DNA from: an uncultured Ruminococcus sp.
Lineage (GTDB): Bacteria > Bacillota > Clostridia > Oscillospirales > Acutalibacteraceae
Length of the DNA stretch: 64,000 bases
Assembly (NCBI GenBank): GCA_900543095.1
Contig: UQQD01000001.1
Span: 1-64,000, forward strand
Direction of reading: 5' to 3'
The position numbers and the translations under genes are program-made. Below, piece after piece: positions 50,108 through 59,891 of the stretch (positions are counted from its first letter, which is position 1; each line of letters opens with the position of its first letter). Under the pieces are notes generated by a model. It searched no databases and was not told the origin of the DNA. It saw nothing but the letters and a program-made list of their open reading frames with translations.

Positions 50108-52819
50108 TTGTCAGCAAAAAAGCAGACAACAAAAAGACAAAAATCAAATAAAAAAAGCGCTGCTAAATCTAAGCCTAAAAGAAGCAACGCACAAAGGACC
50201 GCCCAAAAGACGGCAAAGCACGGACTTAGCCCAAGGGTAAGAGCAATACTTTTCGGCACGCTTGCGGTTTTGTTTACAACAATGATTCTTGTAAAGGGCG
50301 AAAACGTCTGGACAATGATCAGAGGCTTCTTTTTCGGAGTATTCGGACTGGGGATTATTCTTGTTCCAGTATTTTTTGTGTATCTCTGTATAATTACCGA
50401 AAAAGAGCAGAATATTTCACGCCTCAGAATCAAAGTTTTGCTTTGTGTACTTACCGTGCTTTTTGCAGGCGCAACGGTTTACGTTATATGCGGAGCGCAG
50501 TTTAATACCGAGAGCAATAATTTCTTTTCCTGTCTTGGCAACCTGTATCTTCAGGCTTCGGATGCAGAAAATTACTTTAATTTCAGCTGTGGTCTGATAG
50601 GCGGTATCTTAGGCTATCCCTTAGCGGCACTTTGCGGAAATACCGCAGCGCTAATCGTGTGCATACTCTTCACGGCAGCCTGCATTTTCTTGGTTGCAAA
50701 CCTTTCGATAAAAGATATTGCCGCCGCAGCCTCACGCAAGGTCACATATGTTCGTGAGGAGGCTGAAAAGCACGCCGAAAAGCGCAGAGAAAGGCGCGAA
50801 CTCAGGCGCAGACAGCCCGATGATACCGACGTTGGTTCGGCGGACTATTCTTCGAGTCAAAACACGGACGCAATAGATATTCCGCTCGATGATGTAAAGT
50901 CACGCCGCAAGAAGAAAAAACACATAAATAAAAACACAAGCGGCATTGACATAGATTATGTTGATGCAAGCGAGCAGAACGCCGCCGACAAGGATCTGTC
51001 GGTCGATCTGCTTAATATCATTAACCGTGCAAGCAAGCCTCTCGGAGAGGACGCAGACACCACGGTTGAGGACATTGCAGGCGATATTTCTCAGGAGAAA
51101 CGCTCCAAACGTATGACCGAGGGGGCAAAACAGCCTGACCCCGAAACCGTGCCTGTTCCTCTTGATTCTGCTCAGGATAAGCCTGAGGGACTTGATGACG
51201 CAGGATACAGGGTTGACAGTCCCGAAGATGTAACAAGCCAAAAGAAGGTTTATCATTTTCCGCCGATACAGCTTTTGAAGCCCAACAACAATAATAACGA
51301 CCGCTCTGCAATGGAGGAGATGCAGAATAATTCCAAAAAGCTGATCGAAACGCTCAACAGCTTTGGTGTAAACGCAAGCATAACCAATATCTGCCGAGGA
51401 CCGTCGGTAACAAGATACGAGCTTCAGCCCGCTCCCGGCGTAAAGATAAGCAAAATAACCAATCTTTCCGACGATATAGCCCTGAACCTTGCGGCAAACG
51501 GCGTGCGTATCGAAGCTCCGATTCCCGGTAAGGCCGCTGTGGGTATCGAAGTGCCTAACAAGGTCGTAAGTATGGTGTCAATGCGTGAGCTTATTGATTC
51601 CGACAAATTCAGAAATTCAAAAAGCAGGCTGACCTGTGTTCTCGGACGCGACATTACGGGCGATATAGTGGTTGCGGATCTTGCAAAAATGCCGCATTTG
51701 CTTATTGCGGGTACTACCGGTTCAGGTAAATCCGTTTGCGTGAACTCGATACTGATGAGCATACTATTCAAGGCAACGCCCGATGAAGTAAAGCTGCTGC
51801 TTATTGACCCCAAAATGGTAGAATTTTCAAAGTACAAGGGTATTCCGCATCTTCTTGTTCCCGTTGTTTCCGACGCCAAAAAAGCGGCGGGCGCACTTGC
51901 GTGGGCAGTAAACGAAATGCTTCAAAGATATAAGATATTCTCGGAATTTGACTGCAAGGATATAGACTCCTACAACAGTCTTATTGACAAAAACCTTGAT
52001 TACATATCCAAGAATCCGCCTGTTGAAAACGAAGAAGGCGAGATGATACAGCCTGTTATGGAGGTCAACGGACTCCCTGTTGCAAAGGAAAAAATGAGCC
52101 GCGTCGTTATCGCTATTGACGAGCTTGCCGACTTGATGATGGCGGCGCCGAGTGAGGTGGAGGATTCTATCTGCCGACTTGCCCAAATGGCCCGTGCCGC
52201 AGGAATGCATCTTATTCTTGCAACCCAGCGTCCTACCGTAAATGTAATTACGGGTCTTATCAAGGCGAATGTGCCGAGCCGTATTTCGCTTAAAGTAAGC
52301 TCAAATATGGATTCAAGAACGATTCTTGACCAGGGCGGCGGTGAAAAGCTTATCGGCAGGGGCGATATGCTCTTTGCCCCGGTAGGTGCGCCTAAGCCTA
52401 TGCGTGTTCAGGGGTGTTACGCCTCCGATGAAGAAATCGAGGGTGTTACCTCATATATCAAAAAGTCTTATTCGGCTCAGTATAACGCCGATATTGAGGA
52501 AAAGATAAAACGAATTGCCGCCGAAGAAATCGCAAACGGCAAAAAATCGGGCGGCGGTGCATCTGCCGAGGACGACGGACTTGACGTTGACTCCAAAATG
52601 GACGAGGCAATACAGTGCGTAATTGAGGCAGGACAGGCCTCAACCTCACTTATACAGCGCAGGCTCAAGGTCGGCTACGCAAGAGCGGGACGAATGATCG
52701 ACGATATGGAACAGCTCGGAATTGTAGGACCACATCAGGGGTCAAAGCCGAGAGATGTTCTTATGACCTACAATGAATGGCTTGAACGCCGAAATGTACT
52801 TCAAAACAGATCCGAATAA
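50108..52819 (+). CDS. ftsK: FtsK/SpoIIIE-type DNA translocase
   Basis: Pumps chromosomal DNA through the closing septum at division or sporulation. The 903-residue protein has a basic N-terminus, about four membrane helices (about 45-210), a variable charged linker, and the motor. The motor shows IAGTTGSGKSVCVN (Walker A, around 535-548), ELADLMM (Walker B region) and a C-terminal winged-helix gamma domain (SLIQRRLKVGYARAGRMID). The TTG start has AGGAGTG. It could be the vegetative FtsK or the sporulation SpoIIIE; the tepA link favours SpoIIIE. Confidence 0.94.
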   Translation: MSAKKQTTKRQKSNKKSAAKSKPKRSNAQRTAQKTAKHGLSPRVRAILFGTLAVLFTTMILVKGENVWTMIRGFFFGVFGLGIILVPVFFVYLCIITEKEQNISRLRIKVLLCVLTVLFAGATVYVICGAQFNTESNNFFSCLGNLYLQASDAENYFNFSCGLIGGILGYPLAALCGNTAALIVCILFTAACIFLVANLSIKDIAAAASRKVTYVREEAEKHAEKRRERRELRRRQPDDTDVGSADYSSSQNTDAIDIPLDDVKSRRKKKKHINKNTSGIDIDYVDASEQNAADKDLSVDLLNIINRASKPLGEDADTTVEDIAGDISQEKRSKRMTEGAKQPDPETVPVPLDSAQDKPEGLDDAGYRVDSPEDVTSQKKVYHFPPIQLLKPNNNNNDRSAMEEMQNNSKKLIETLNSFGVNASITNICRGPSVTRYELQPAPGVKISKITNLSDDIALNLAANGVRIEAPIPGKAAVGIEVPNKVVSMVSMRELIDSDKFRNSKSRLTCVLGRDITGDIVVADLAKMPHLLIAGTTGSGKSVCVNSILMSILFKATPDEVKLLLIDPKMVEFSKYKGIPHLLVPVVSDAKKAAGALAWAVNEMLQRYKIFSEFDCKDIDSYNSLIDKNLDYISKNPPVENEEGEMIQPVMEVNGLPVAKEKMSRVVIAIDELADLMMAAPSEVEDSICRLAQMARAAGMHLILATQRPTVNVITGLIKANVPSRISLKVSSNMDSRTILDQGGGEKLIGRGDMLFAPVGAPKPMRVQGCYASDEEIEGVTSYIKKSYSAQYNADIEEKIKRIAAEEIANGKKSGGGASAEDDGLDVDSKMDEAIQCVIEAGQASTSLIQRRLKVGYARAGRMIDDMEQLGIVGPHQGSKPRDVLMTYNEWLERRNVLQNRSE

Positions 52820-52839
52820 AATAGTCAGGAGGGTGAGTT

Positions 52840-54735
52840 ATGGCTTTTTTGCCTATGAACAGGCAAGAGGTTGCCGACCGTGGCTGGGACAGCGTTGATT
52901 TTGTCTATGTCTGCGGCGACAGCTATGTCGACCACCCTTCTTTTGGTGCGGCAATAATCACAAGGGTACTTGAAGACTGCGGTTGTCGGGTTGCGTTTCT
53001 TGCTCAGCCAAATTGGAAAAACGACAGCGACTTTACTCAATTCGGAAAACCAAAACTCGGTTTTATGGTGTCGGCAGGCAACATTGACAGTATGGTAGCT
53101 CACTACACGGTTGCGCTTCGCAAACGGCACGACGACGCCTATACGGCAGGCGGCAAAAACGGAAAACGTCCCGACAGGGCGGTTACGGTATATTCAAATA
53201 TCATTCGCAGGCTTTACCCCGACAGCCCGATAATCATCGGCGGACTTGAAGCTTCGCTCAGAAGATTTGCTCACTATGATTATTGGAGCAACAGCGTTAT
53301 GCCGTCCGTACTTTTTGACAGCAAAGCCGACATATTGGTATACGGTATGGGTGAACTTCAGACAACAGAAATAGCAAAACGTCTGGGCGAGGGCTATCCC
53401 GTTGAATCGCTGTATGATATTAAGGGCATTTGCCATAAGATAAAAACAAGCGATTATGTGCCCAAATCCGTTGTTGAACTTCCAAGCTATGAGCGTGTAA
53501 AAGAAAGTAAGCGTGATTATGCCATAGCTTCACGCAAGGAGCTTGACGAGGCGGACGCTGTGCGCGGAAAAACGCTTATCCAACGGCACGGTGATTATAT
53601 TCTTGTGCAAAATCCGCCTATGCCGCCGCTTAACACAAAACAGCTTGATTATGTCTATTCTCTGCCGTATGAACGGGGATACCCTAAATGCTATGAAAAG
53701 CTCGGCGGTGTGCCGGGAATAAACGAGGTATTGTTTTCGATAACGCATAACCGAGGCTGTTTCGGTGCGTGCAACTTTTGTTCGCTTGCATTTCATCAGG
53801 GACGTGCCGTTACCGTAAGAAGCGAGCAAAGCATAATTGACGAAGCAAAATTATTTCTTAAAGATTCCGGATTCAAGGGGATTATCAGCGACGTGGGAGG
53901 ACCTACGGCAAATTTCCGTTTACCGTCCTGCGAGAAGCAAAAAAGACTTGGACTTTGCAAGTCAAAAAAATGCCTTGCGCCAAAAACCTGCCCTAATATG
54001 CAGGTGTCGCACACCGAATATCTTGATATTCTGCGAAAGCTCAGAAATCTTGACGGCATAAAACGTGTGTTTATCCGCAGCGGAATACGCTTTGACTATC
54101 TTATGGAAGATGAGAGCGATGAATTTTTGCAGGAGCTTGTAAAGTATCATATAAGCGGTCAGCTCAGAGTTGCTCCCGAACACTGTTCGGCGGCTGTACT
54201 TGATAAAATGGGCAAACCGCATATCGAGGTCTATAAAAAATTCTGCGATAAATTTTACAGGTATACAAAAATTGCTCACAAGGATCAGTATGTAGTACCG
54301 TACCTTATGAGCTCGCACCCGGGTTCAACGCTCAGGGATGCAGTTGAGCTTGCGCTGTTTTGCAAGCGTGAAAATATTCACCCAAAACAGGTGCAGGACT
54401 TTTATCCCACTCCGGGTACCATATCAACAAGTATGTTCTATACGGGGCTTGACCCATACACTCTCAAAGAGGTTTATGTTCCTAAGTCCGAGAGCGAAAA
54501 GGCAATGCAGCGTGCACTTTTGCAGTATTTTATCCCCGAAAACAAACCGCTTGTAGTCAAAGCCCTTATCAAGGCAGGACGGCGTGACCTTATCGGCAAT
54601 ACAAAGCAGTGCCTTGTAACTCCTCTTGCGGGTCAGAGCGCAGGCGGATATAAAAAATCCGCAGGCTCTCAGGGGAAAACCAACGGAAAGAACAGGGATA
54701 AGTATGCAAAATACAGGCGAAAAAACAAAAAGTAA
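52840..54735 (+). CDS. YgiQ family (UPF0313) radical SAM protein
   Basis: The 631-residue protein has an N-terminal region of about 280 residues with DFVYVCGDSYVDHP, PDSPIIIGGLEASLRRFAHYDYW and the radical SAM cluster motif CFGACNFCS, followed by FHQGR. A domain of about 200 residues has AKHKDQYVVPYLMSSHPG-like sequence and a basic C-terminal tail. The family is widespread but its reaction is unknown. Its end overlaps the next gene by 32 bases. Confidence 0.93.
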   Translation: MAFLPMNRQEVADRGWDSVDFVYVCGDSYVDHPSFGAAIITRVLEDCGCRVAFLAQPNWKNDSDFTQFGKPKLGFMVSAGNIDSMVAHYTVALRKRHDDAYTAGGKNGKRPDRAVTVYSNIIRRLYPDSPIIIGGLEASLRRFAHYDYWSNSVMPSVLFDSKADILVYGMGELQTTEIAKRLGEGYPVESLYDIKGICHKIKTSDYVPKSVVELPSYERVKESKRDYAIASRKELDEADAVRGKTLIQRHGDYILVQNPPMPPLNTKQLDYVYSLPYERGYPKCYEKLGGVPGINEVLFSITHNRGCFGACNFCSLAFHQGRAVTVRSEQSIIDEAKLFLKDSGFKGIISDVGGPTANFRLPSCEKQKRLGLCKSKKCLAPKTCPNMQVSHTEYLDILRKLRNLDGIKRVFIRSGIRFDYLMEDESDEFLQELVKYHISGQLRVAPEHCSAAVLDKMGKPHIEVYKKFCDKFYRYTKIAHKDQYVVPYLMSSHPGSTLRDAVELALFCKRENIHPKQVQDFYPTPGTISTSMFYTGLDPYTLKEVYVPKSESEKAMQRALLQYFIPENKPLVVKALIKAGRRDLIGNTKQCLVTPLAGQSAGGYKKSAGSQGKTNGKNRDKYAKYRRKNKK

Positions 54736-55633
54736 ATCTAAGAGAATTATCATTTCCGTTTTTGCGGCTGTTCTAATCTTATGCACATTGTTTATCACAT
54801 TCGGCGAGGGCTTCGGTATGCCCGGTTGGAGCGAAATATACGCCTTTTTCGGCGTGAGCGAGGATTTGGACGCTGAATTTTCCGCATGTTTTCTGAGCGT
54901 CGGAACATCCGACGCCTGTCTTGTAAAATGCAGGGATAAAACTCTGCTTGTCGATACGGGGCTTAGGCTCAGCTATGATAAGATATATGCATTTTTTCGC
55001 AGGCACAACATTACACATATTGATACAATGGTGCTTTCTCACGCCGACAGAGATCATATCGGCGGTGCGGCAAAGGTGCTTGATGATTTTGATGTTGAGT
55101 CGGTTTTGATGCCGCAAATTCCCGACGAACAAATCCCCGACAGCGTGGAATACAGCGAGTTTCAAAGCTCTCTCAAAGAAAATAATCTCAGCGTTATTTA
55201 TCCCAAAACCGGAAGTGAATTGAAAATAGGAGATATGACGCTTGAATTTATTATGCCAGAAAAATCCTATGGCAGTATCAACGACAATTCGCTTGTTTTT
55301 AGGCTTAACTATAAAAATAATTCGATTTTGTTTACAGGTGATATTTCAAGCAAAGTTGAAGAAGATATACTTAATTCCGATACAGAATTAAAATCCGACA
55401 TTTTAAAGGTCGCCCACCACGGCAGCAAAACCTCGTCCTGCGAGGAGTTTCTTTCGGCGGTCGCTCCCAAAATATCGGTCGTCAGTTCGGGAAGATCAAG
55501 CAGTAATCTTCCCGATTACACAACAATGGCACGGATTGATAAATACAGCGACGAGCTTTACTGCACCGCTGAGGACAGAACCGTTGCAGTAACCTCAGAC
55601 GGCAGCATTCTCACCGTTCGCACAGGATATTAG
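54704..55633 (+). CDS. ComEC-like metallo-beta-lactamase fold protein
   Basis: The 309-residue protein has one N-terminal membrane helix (about 13-35), then a metallo-beta-lactamase domain. Its metal motif is LSHADRDHIGG, preceded by LLVDTG and followed by LFTGDI and VAHHGSKTSS. This matches the C-terminal hydrolase of ComEC. The ATG at 54704 lies in the radical SAM gene and has AGGGAT upstream; further upstream frame is open but unsupported. It may be an extracytoplasmic nuclease or phosphodiesterase, possibly replacing the degenerate domain of ComEC. Confidence 0.87.
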   Translation: MQNTGEKTKSKSKRIIISVFAAVLILCTLFITFGEGFGMPGWSEIYAFFGVSEDLDAEFSACFLSVGTSDACLVKCRDKTLLVDTGLRLSYDKIYAFFRRHNITHIDTMVLSHADRDHIGGAAKVLDDFDVESVLMPQIPDEQIPDSVEYSEFQSSLKENNLSVIYPKTGSELKIGDMTLEFIMPEKSYGSINDNSLVFRLNYKNNSILFTGDISSKVEEDILNSDTELKSDILKVAHHGSKTSSCEEFLSAVAPKISVVSSGRSSSNLPDYTTMARIDKYSDELYCTAEDRTVAVTSDGSILTVRTGY

Positions 55634-55636
55634 GGC

Positions 55637-55665
55637 TTGACCTTATTTAAAATACATATTATACT
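55637..55665 (+). promoter_or_regulatory. Promoter of tyrS
   Basis: TTGACC (55637-55642), 17 bases, TATACT (55660-55665). The predicted start is near 55672, the first base of the leader hairpin. Confidence 0.7.
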
Positions 55666-55672
55666 AAATTAA

Positions 55673-55717
55673 GTATTACTTTGCAGGAACGGTTTTATCG
55701 TCCTGCTGCGGTAATAC
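55673..55717 (+). promoter_or_regulatory. 5'-terminal hairpin in the tyrS leader
   Basis: GTATTAC pairs with GTAATAC (7 bp); inside, after an internal loop, GCAGGAACG pairs with CGTCCTGC with one bulged A. The element starts at the predicted transcript start and ends 39 bases before the start codon. There is no T-box core and no T-run. Confidence 0.55.
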
Positions 55718-55756
55718 ATCTTTATAACATTTACATACCAAGAAAGGAATAGATTG

Positions 55757-56983
55757 ATGGGAGTATATGAAGAACTTGTTGCAAGAGGACTTATTGCACA
55801 GGTTACCGACGAAGAAGAAATAAAGGAGCTTGTAAACAGCGGCAAGGCTACGTTTTATATAGGCTTTGACCCGACAGCAGACAGTCTGCACGTCGGTCAT
55901 TTTATGGCACTGTGTCTTATGAAGCGTCTGCAAATGGCAGGCAACAAGCCGATAGCGCTTGTCGGCGGCGGCACAGGTATGATTGGCGATCCGTCGGGCA
56001 GAACCGATATGCGCCAAATGATGACAAAGGAAACAATTCAGCATAACGTTGACTGCTTTAAAAAGCAGATGAGCCGTTTTATTGATTTTTCTGACGGCAA
56101 GGCGCTTATCGTAAACAATGCAGATTGGCTTCTTGACCTCAACTATGTTGAACTTTTGCGTGATGTCGGCGCTTGCTTCAGCGTAAATAATATGCTTCGT
56201 GCCGAGTGTTACAAGCAGAGAATGGAAAAAGGACTTTCCTTCCTTGAATTTAACTATATGATAATGCAGTCATACGATTTTTATGCACTATATCAGAAGT
56301 ACGGCTGTAATATGCAGTTCGGCGGCGACGACCAGTGGAGCAATATGCTCGGCGGTACTGAACTTATCAGGCGCAAGCTCGGCAAGGACGCATATGCAAT
56401 GACAATTAATCTGCTGCTCAATTCCGAGGGCAAGAAAATGGGCAAGACTCAGTCGGGCGCAGTATGGCTTTCTGCCGAAAAGACCTCGCCGTATGATTTT
56501 TATCAGTATTGGCGCAATGTTGATGACGGAGATGTTATCAAGTGTCTTAAAATGCTTACATTCCTTCCGCTTGAACAGATTGATGAGCTTGCAAGGCTTG
56601 AGGGCAGTGAGGTAAACAAGGCAAAGGAAGTTCTTGCCTATGAGCTTACAAACCTTGTACACGGCAAAGAAGAAGCCGACAAGGCACAGGAGGCGGCAAG
56701 AGCGCTTTTCGGCAACAAGGCGGATACCGACAATATGCCGTCAACCGAGTTTACTGCCGACGACTTTGCGGATGATGAAATAGCAATTCTTGATTTGCTT
56801 AAAAAATGCTCGCTTATCCCGTCAAACAAAGAGGGAAGACGTCTTATAGAGCAGGGCGGTATTTCCGTTGATGATGAAAAGATAACCGATGTTTATGCAA
56901 AAGTCGGAAAACAATCATTTGAAAAGGGTTATGTAATCATCAAAAAGGGCAAAAAGGTATTCCATAAGGCAATTTTAAAGTAA
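55757..56983 (+). CDS. tyrS: Tyrosyl-tRNA synthetase
   Basis: Class I synthetase. The 408-residue protein has the HIGH-like HVGHFM, the YIGFDPTADSLH segment, the KMSKS-like KMGKTQ and an S4 RNA-binding domain at the C-terminus (about 345-408). It is the TyrS (not TyrZ) type by these motifs. ATG 55757 is eight bases from AAAGG; TTG 55754 is less well placed. Confidence 0.96.
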   Translation: MGVYEELVARGLIAQVTDEEEIKELVNSGKATFYIGFDPTADSLHVGHFMALCLMKRLQMAGNKPIALVGGGTGMIGDPSGRTDMRQMMTKETIQHNVDCFKKQMSRFIDFSDGKALIVNNADWLLDLNYVELLRDVGACFSVNNMLRAECYKQRMEKGLSFLEFNYMIMQSYDFYALYQKYGCNMQFGGDDQWSNMLGGTELIRRKLGKDAYAMTINLLLNSEGKKMGKTQSGAVWLSAEKTSPYDFYQYWRNVDDGDVIKCLKMLTFLPLEQIDELARLEGSEVNKAKEVLAYELTNLVHGKEEADKAQEAARALFGNKADTDNMPSTEFTADDFADDEIAILDLLKKCSLIPSNKEGRRLIEQGGISVDDEKITDVYAKVGKQSFEKGYVIIKKGKKVFHKAILK

Positions 56984-57005
56984 GACGGAAAACAAGGGGT
57001 TAAAA

Positions 57006-57428
57006 ATGAAGAAGTTAATGCACGAATTTAAAGTGTTCATAATGCGCGGCAACGTGCTTGACCTTGCGGTCGGCGTAATAATCGGCGCAGCATTTCAGGC
57101 AATAGTAACCTCGTTGACGAACGACGTTATATCGCCGATACTCGGTATTTTTGGCGGAATGAATTTTGACAACCTTTCAATAGATATAAACGGCGCAACG
57201 CTCGCCTACGGAAAATTCATTACAGCAGTTATCAACTTTTTGATAATGTCGCTGGTAATTTTCCTTATCGTGAAGCTGGTGAACAAAGTTTTGTCGCTCG
57301 GTAAAAAGAAAAAGCCCGAGGAAGCGCCAAAAACAAAAGTTTGTCCTTTCTGTATGAGTGAGATCGACATAAAGGCAACGAAATGCCCGCATTGCACAAG
57401 CGATTTACCCATAGAGCAAACAGAATAA
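57006..57428 (+). CDS. mscL: MscL mechanosensitive channel with C-terminal zinc ribbon
   Basis: Large-conductance channel that opens on hypo-osmotic shock. The 140-residue protein has the N-terminal FKVFIMRGNVLDLAVGVIIGAAF, pore helix 1, the periplasmic loop with TALAYGKFI-like sequence, pore helix 2, and a basic helix. The last 30 residues add CPFCMSEIDIKATKCPHCTSDL, a four-cysteine zinc ribbon not found in E. coli MscL. I recall similar tails in other Clostridia. Confidence 0.94.
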   Translation: MKKLMHEFKVFIMRGNVLDLAVGVIIGAAFQAIVTSLTNDVISPILGIFGGMNFDNLSIDINGATLAYGKFITAVINFLIMSLVIFLIVKLVNKVLSLGKKKKPEEAPKTKVCPFCMSEIDIKATKCPHCTSDLPIEQTE

Positions 57429-57445
57429 ATACTTATTACATAAAA

Positions 57446-57480
57446 ATACGGCGGTCTGAACTCAGATCGCCGTATTATTG
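57446..57480. terminator. Bidirectional terminator between mscL and the PAP2 gene
   Basis: ATACGGCGGTCTGA pairs with TCAGATCGCCGTAT with one G-T mismatch. Flanking A- and T-rich sequence lets it serve both converging genes. Confidence 0.8.
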
Positions 57481-57498
57481 TTATCAAATTATTATCGG

Positions 57499-57969
57499 TT
57501 ACATAACAAATAAAAATACAATTCCGCAGAGGATTGCTATGGCTGCGCCGACTATGACATCACGCACATAATGCACGCCTGCAAATATTCTTGATAGGGA
57601 TATAAGCATCGCAACCGCCATATACAAAATTCCTGCCCAAACATTGACCGACAGCATTGTCATCGCAATAATAAATGCGCTTGCCGTATGGCGGCTCGGC
57701 ATACTGTCAGGCTCTGATTTTTTTCCTATAACGGGAGCAACTCCGTAATAATCATAAGGGCGTTGCTCTTTTATAATTTTTCTGAGTATCGTAACAAGCA
57801 CAAAAACCGCCGCAGGTACAATGAGCGTTTCCCAAAACGCATCTTTCTTCCAAAAGAATGTAAAAAACAGCAGGAGCGGATAGCTTATAAATACAAGCAA
57901 TGGCAAAGCCGTGTATATAACCTTTAAAATCCTGTTTGCGGCTTTATTATTTTTAAAATAATCAGTCAT
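57499..57969 (-). CDS. PAP2 superfamily membrane phosphatase
   Basis: The 156-residue protein has about five membrane helices and all three PAP2 motifs: KIIKEQRP, PSRH and SRIFAGVHYVRD. Members dephosphorylate undecaprenyl diphosphate, phosphatidic acid or similar lipids at the outer membrane face. Which lipid is used cannot be told. It is a single gene with its own terminator. Confidence 0.93.
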   Translation of the reverse strand: MTDYFKNNKAANRILKVIYTALPLLVFISYPLLLFFTFFWKKDAFWETLIVPAAVFVLVTILRKIIKEQRPYDYYGVAPVIGKKSEPDSMPSRHTASAFIIAMTMLSVNVWAGILYMAVAMLISLSRIFAGVHYVRDVIVGAAIAILCGIVFLFVM

Positions 57970-58039
57970 TTTGATATATTGTTCCCGATTGATTTTTTAC
58001 ATCTCCCAAAGCTTTGTTATTCAGATTTTACCATAACAT

Positions 58040-59872
58040 TCAGACTATTTCAATATTGTATTTTTCAAACCAGCAGTCAATCTCTATAATATAAGCCAGA
58101 ATCTGCGGGGCCTGCATAAGCTGACCGTACCAGGGTGTTGTGATTTTATCGGGGTGTTCGATGATACTTTCAACCGCTTCTTTGTTTAGCATATCGGTGA
58201 GCGCATTTTTCTTTTGCAGAATTTTTCTTACCCGTTTTGCACATTCCTCAAAATAAATCGGATTGTGCGTTTTTGGGTAAGGACTTTTCTTTCGCCAACA
58301 TATTTCATCGGGCAAAATATCCTCAAACGCCTTGCGGACGATTCCCTTTTCACGGTTGCCCCACGCCTTTAGCTCCCACGGCATATTGTACGCATACTCA
58401 ACCAGCCTGTAATCGCAAAACGGTACTCTGACCTCTAGCCCGCTGTACATTGAGCATCTGTCCTTGCGCTCCAGCAGGCATTGCATAAACCAGTAAAAAT
58501 TAAGGAAAAACATCTCACGCATACGCCTGTCGATTTTGGTATCGCTCTTTAGCTTAGGTGCAAGATTTATTGTGTCAAGATATTTTTGACGCACATAATC
58601 GGCGCCGTTTTTCAGCACGCCGTCCTTTAAGATGTAGCTTCTCACATCTTGACTGCGCGACCAAGGAAAACAATCCTCAAACAGAATTTCGTGGTTGTGA
58701 TACCAAGGATAACCGCCGAAAAGTTCATCGGCACATTCACCCGAAAGCGCAACGGTAAAATCCTTTTTTATTTCCCTGCAAAACAGCAAAAGCGAGGAAT
58801 CAACGTCAACATAACCCGGCAAATCCCTTGCTTCAACGCTGTCATAAAGTGCGTCGGCAAGCAATGCGTTGTCAAGGATTATTTCACGGTGCTTTGAGTC
58901 CGCATTTTTTGACATAAGCGAAATGAATTCATAGTCGGGAGTGGGTTGAAACAGGCTCTTTTTAAAGTACTTTTCATTGTCCCGATACTCTACCGAATAG
59001 GTGGATATTCTGCCGAGCTTGTGTTCCTTATGATAATTTGAAGCGGTTTTTACAATAATACTGCTGTCCAGCCCGCCCGACAGGAAGAAGCACATAGGCA
59101 CGTCGCTTACAAGCTGACGTTCTATTGCGTCGGTCAGCAGATAACGGGTTTTTTCAACGGTCTGCTGTTCACTGTCGGAGTGTTCTATGGCTCTGATTAA
59201 AAAATACTTGCTTATCGTCAGTTTATTGTCTATATATTTTGCACATTCGCCGGGTTTCAGTTCCCTGACTCCCTTAAATATTCCGCAGGACGGCGTTCGT
59301 GCAGGTCCTAAGAAAAATATCTCGTACAACCCCTCCTCGTCAATTTGAGGCTTGACAACGCCGCTTGCAAGCATTGATTTTATTTCGGAAGCAAACATAA
59401 GACCGCCGTTGTATTCATAGTAAAACAGCGGTTTTACACCGATTTTGTCCCTGCAAAGAAACACCGATTTGTCATCTGTATTGAAAATTGCAAAGGCAAA
59501 TATTCCGTTAAGCTTTTCGGGGCATTTGTCGCCGTATTTGATATAGGTCTTAAGCACAACCTCTGTGTCCGAATGTCCTCTGAATCTGAATCCGTCGGCT
59601 TTTAGTTCTTCACGCAGACCTTCGGTGTTGTAAAGCTCTCCGTTGTACACAATCACATATGTTACGCCGTCGTGTGATACAACCATAGGCTGTTTGCCGT
59701 TTTCTCTGTCTATAACAACAAGTCTCCTGTGAATAAGGGCGGTGTCCTTGTTGATATATATTCCGTTTTCGTCCGGTCCCCGTCTGTCAAGTGTTTGGGA
59801 CATTCGATTCAAAGTTTTAAGTCTGTCAGCCATATTGCTGTTTTTTTCTATCCATCCTGCAATACCACACAT
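58040..59872 (-). CDS. asnB: Asparagine synthetase, glutamine-hydrolysing
   Basis: Makes asparagine from aspartate, glutamine and ATP. The 610-residue protein starts MCGIAGW, so Cys2 is the amidotransferase nucleophile. RRGPDENG, YNGELYN and GHSDTEV belong to that domain. The synthetase domain has FFLSGGLDSSIIV (ATP pyrophosphatase loop) and SGECADELFGGYPWYH. The start at 59872 has GGAGG six bases upstream; a 25-residue longer frame lies inside ylbJ. It is encoded directly after ylbJ. Confidence 0.95.
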   Translation of the reverse strand: MCGIAGWIEKNSNMADRLKTLNRMSQTLDRRGPDENGIYINKDTALIHRRLVVIDRENGKQPMVVSHDGVTYVIVYNGELYNTEGLREELKADGFRFRGHSDTEVVLKTYIKYGDKCPEKLNGIFAFAIFNTDDKSVFLCRDKIGVKPLFYYEYNGGLMFASEIKSMLASGVVKPQIDEEGLYEIFFLGPARTPSCGIFKGVRELKPGECAKYIDNKLTISKYFLIRAIEHSDSEQQTVEKTRYLLTDAIERQLVSDVPMCFFLSGGLDSSIIVKTASNYHKEHKLGRISTYSVEYRDNEKYFKKSLFQPTPDYEFISLMSKNADSKHREIILDNALLADALYDSVEARDLPGYVDVDSSLLLFCREIKKDFTVALSGECADELFGGYPWYHNHEILFEDCFPWSRSQDVRSYILKDGVLKNGADYVRQKYLDTINLAPKLKSDTKIDRRMREMFFLNFYWFMQCLLERKDRCSMYSGLEVRVPFCDYRLVEYAYNMPWELKAWGNREKGIVRKAFEDILPDEICWRKKSPYPKTHNPIYFEECAKRVRKILQKKNALTDMLNKEAVESIIEHPDKITTPWYGQLMQAPQILAYIIEIDCWFEKYNIEIV

Positions 59873-59891
59873 AAAATACCTCCATAAAATT

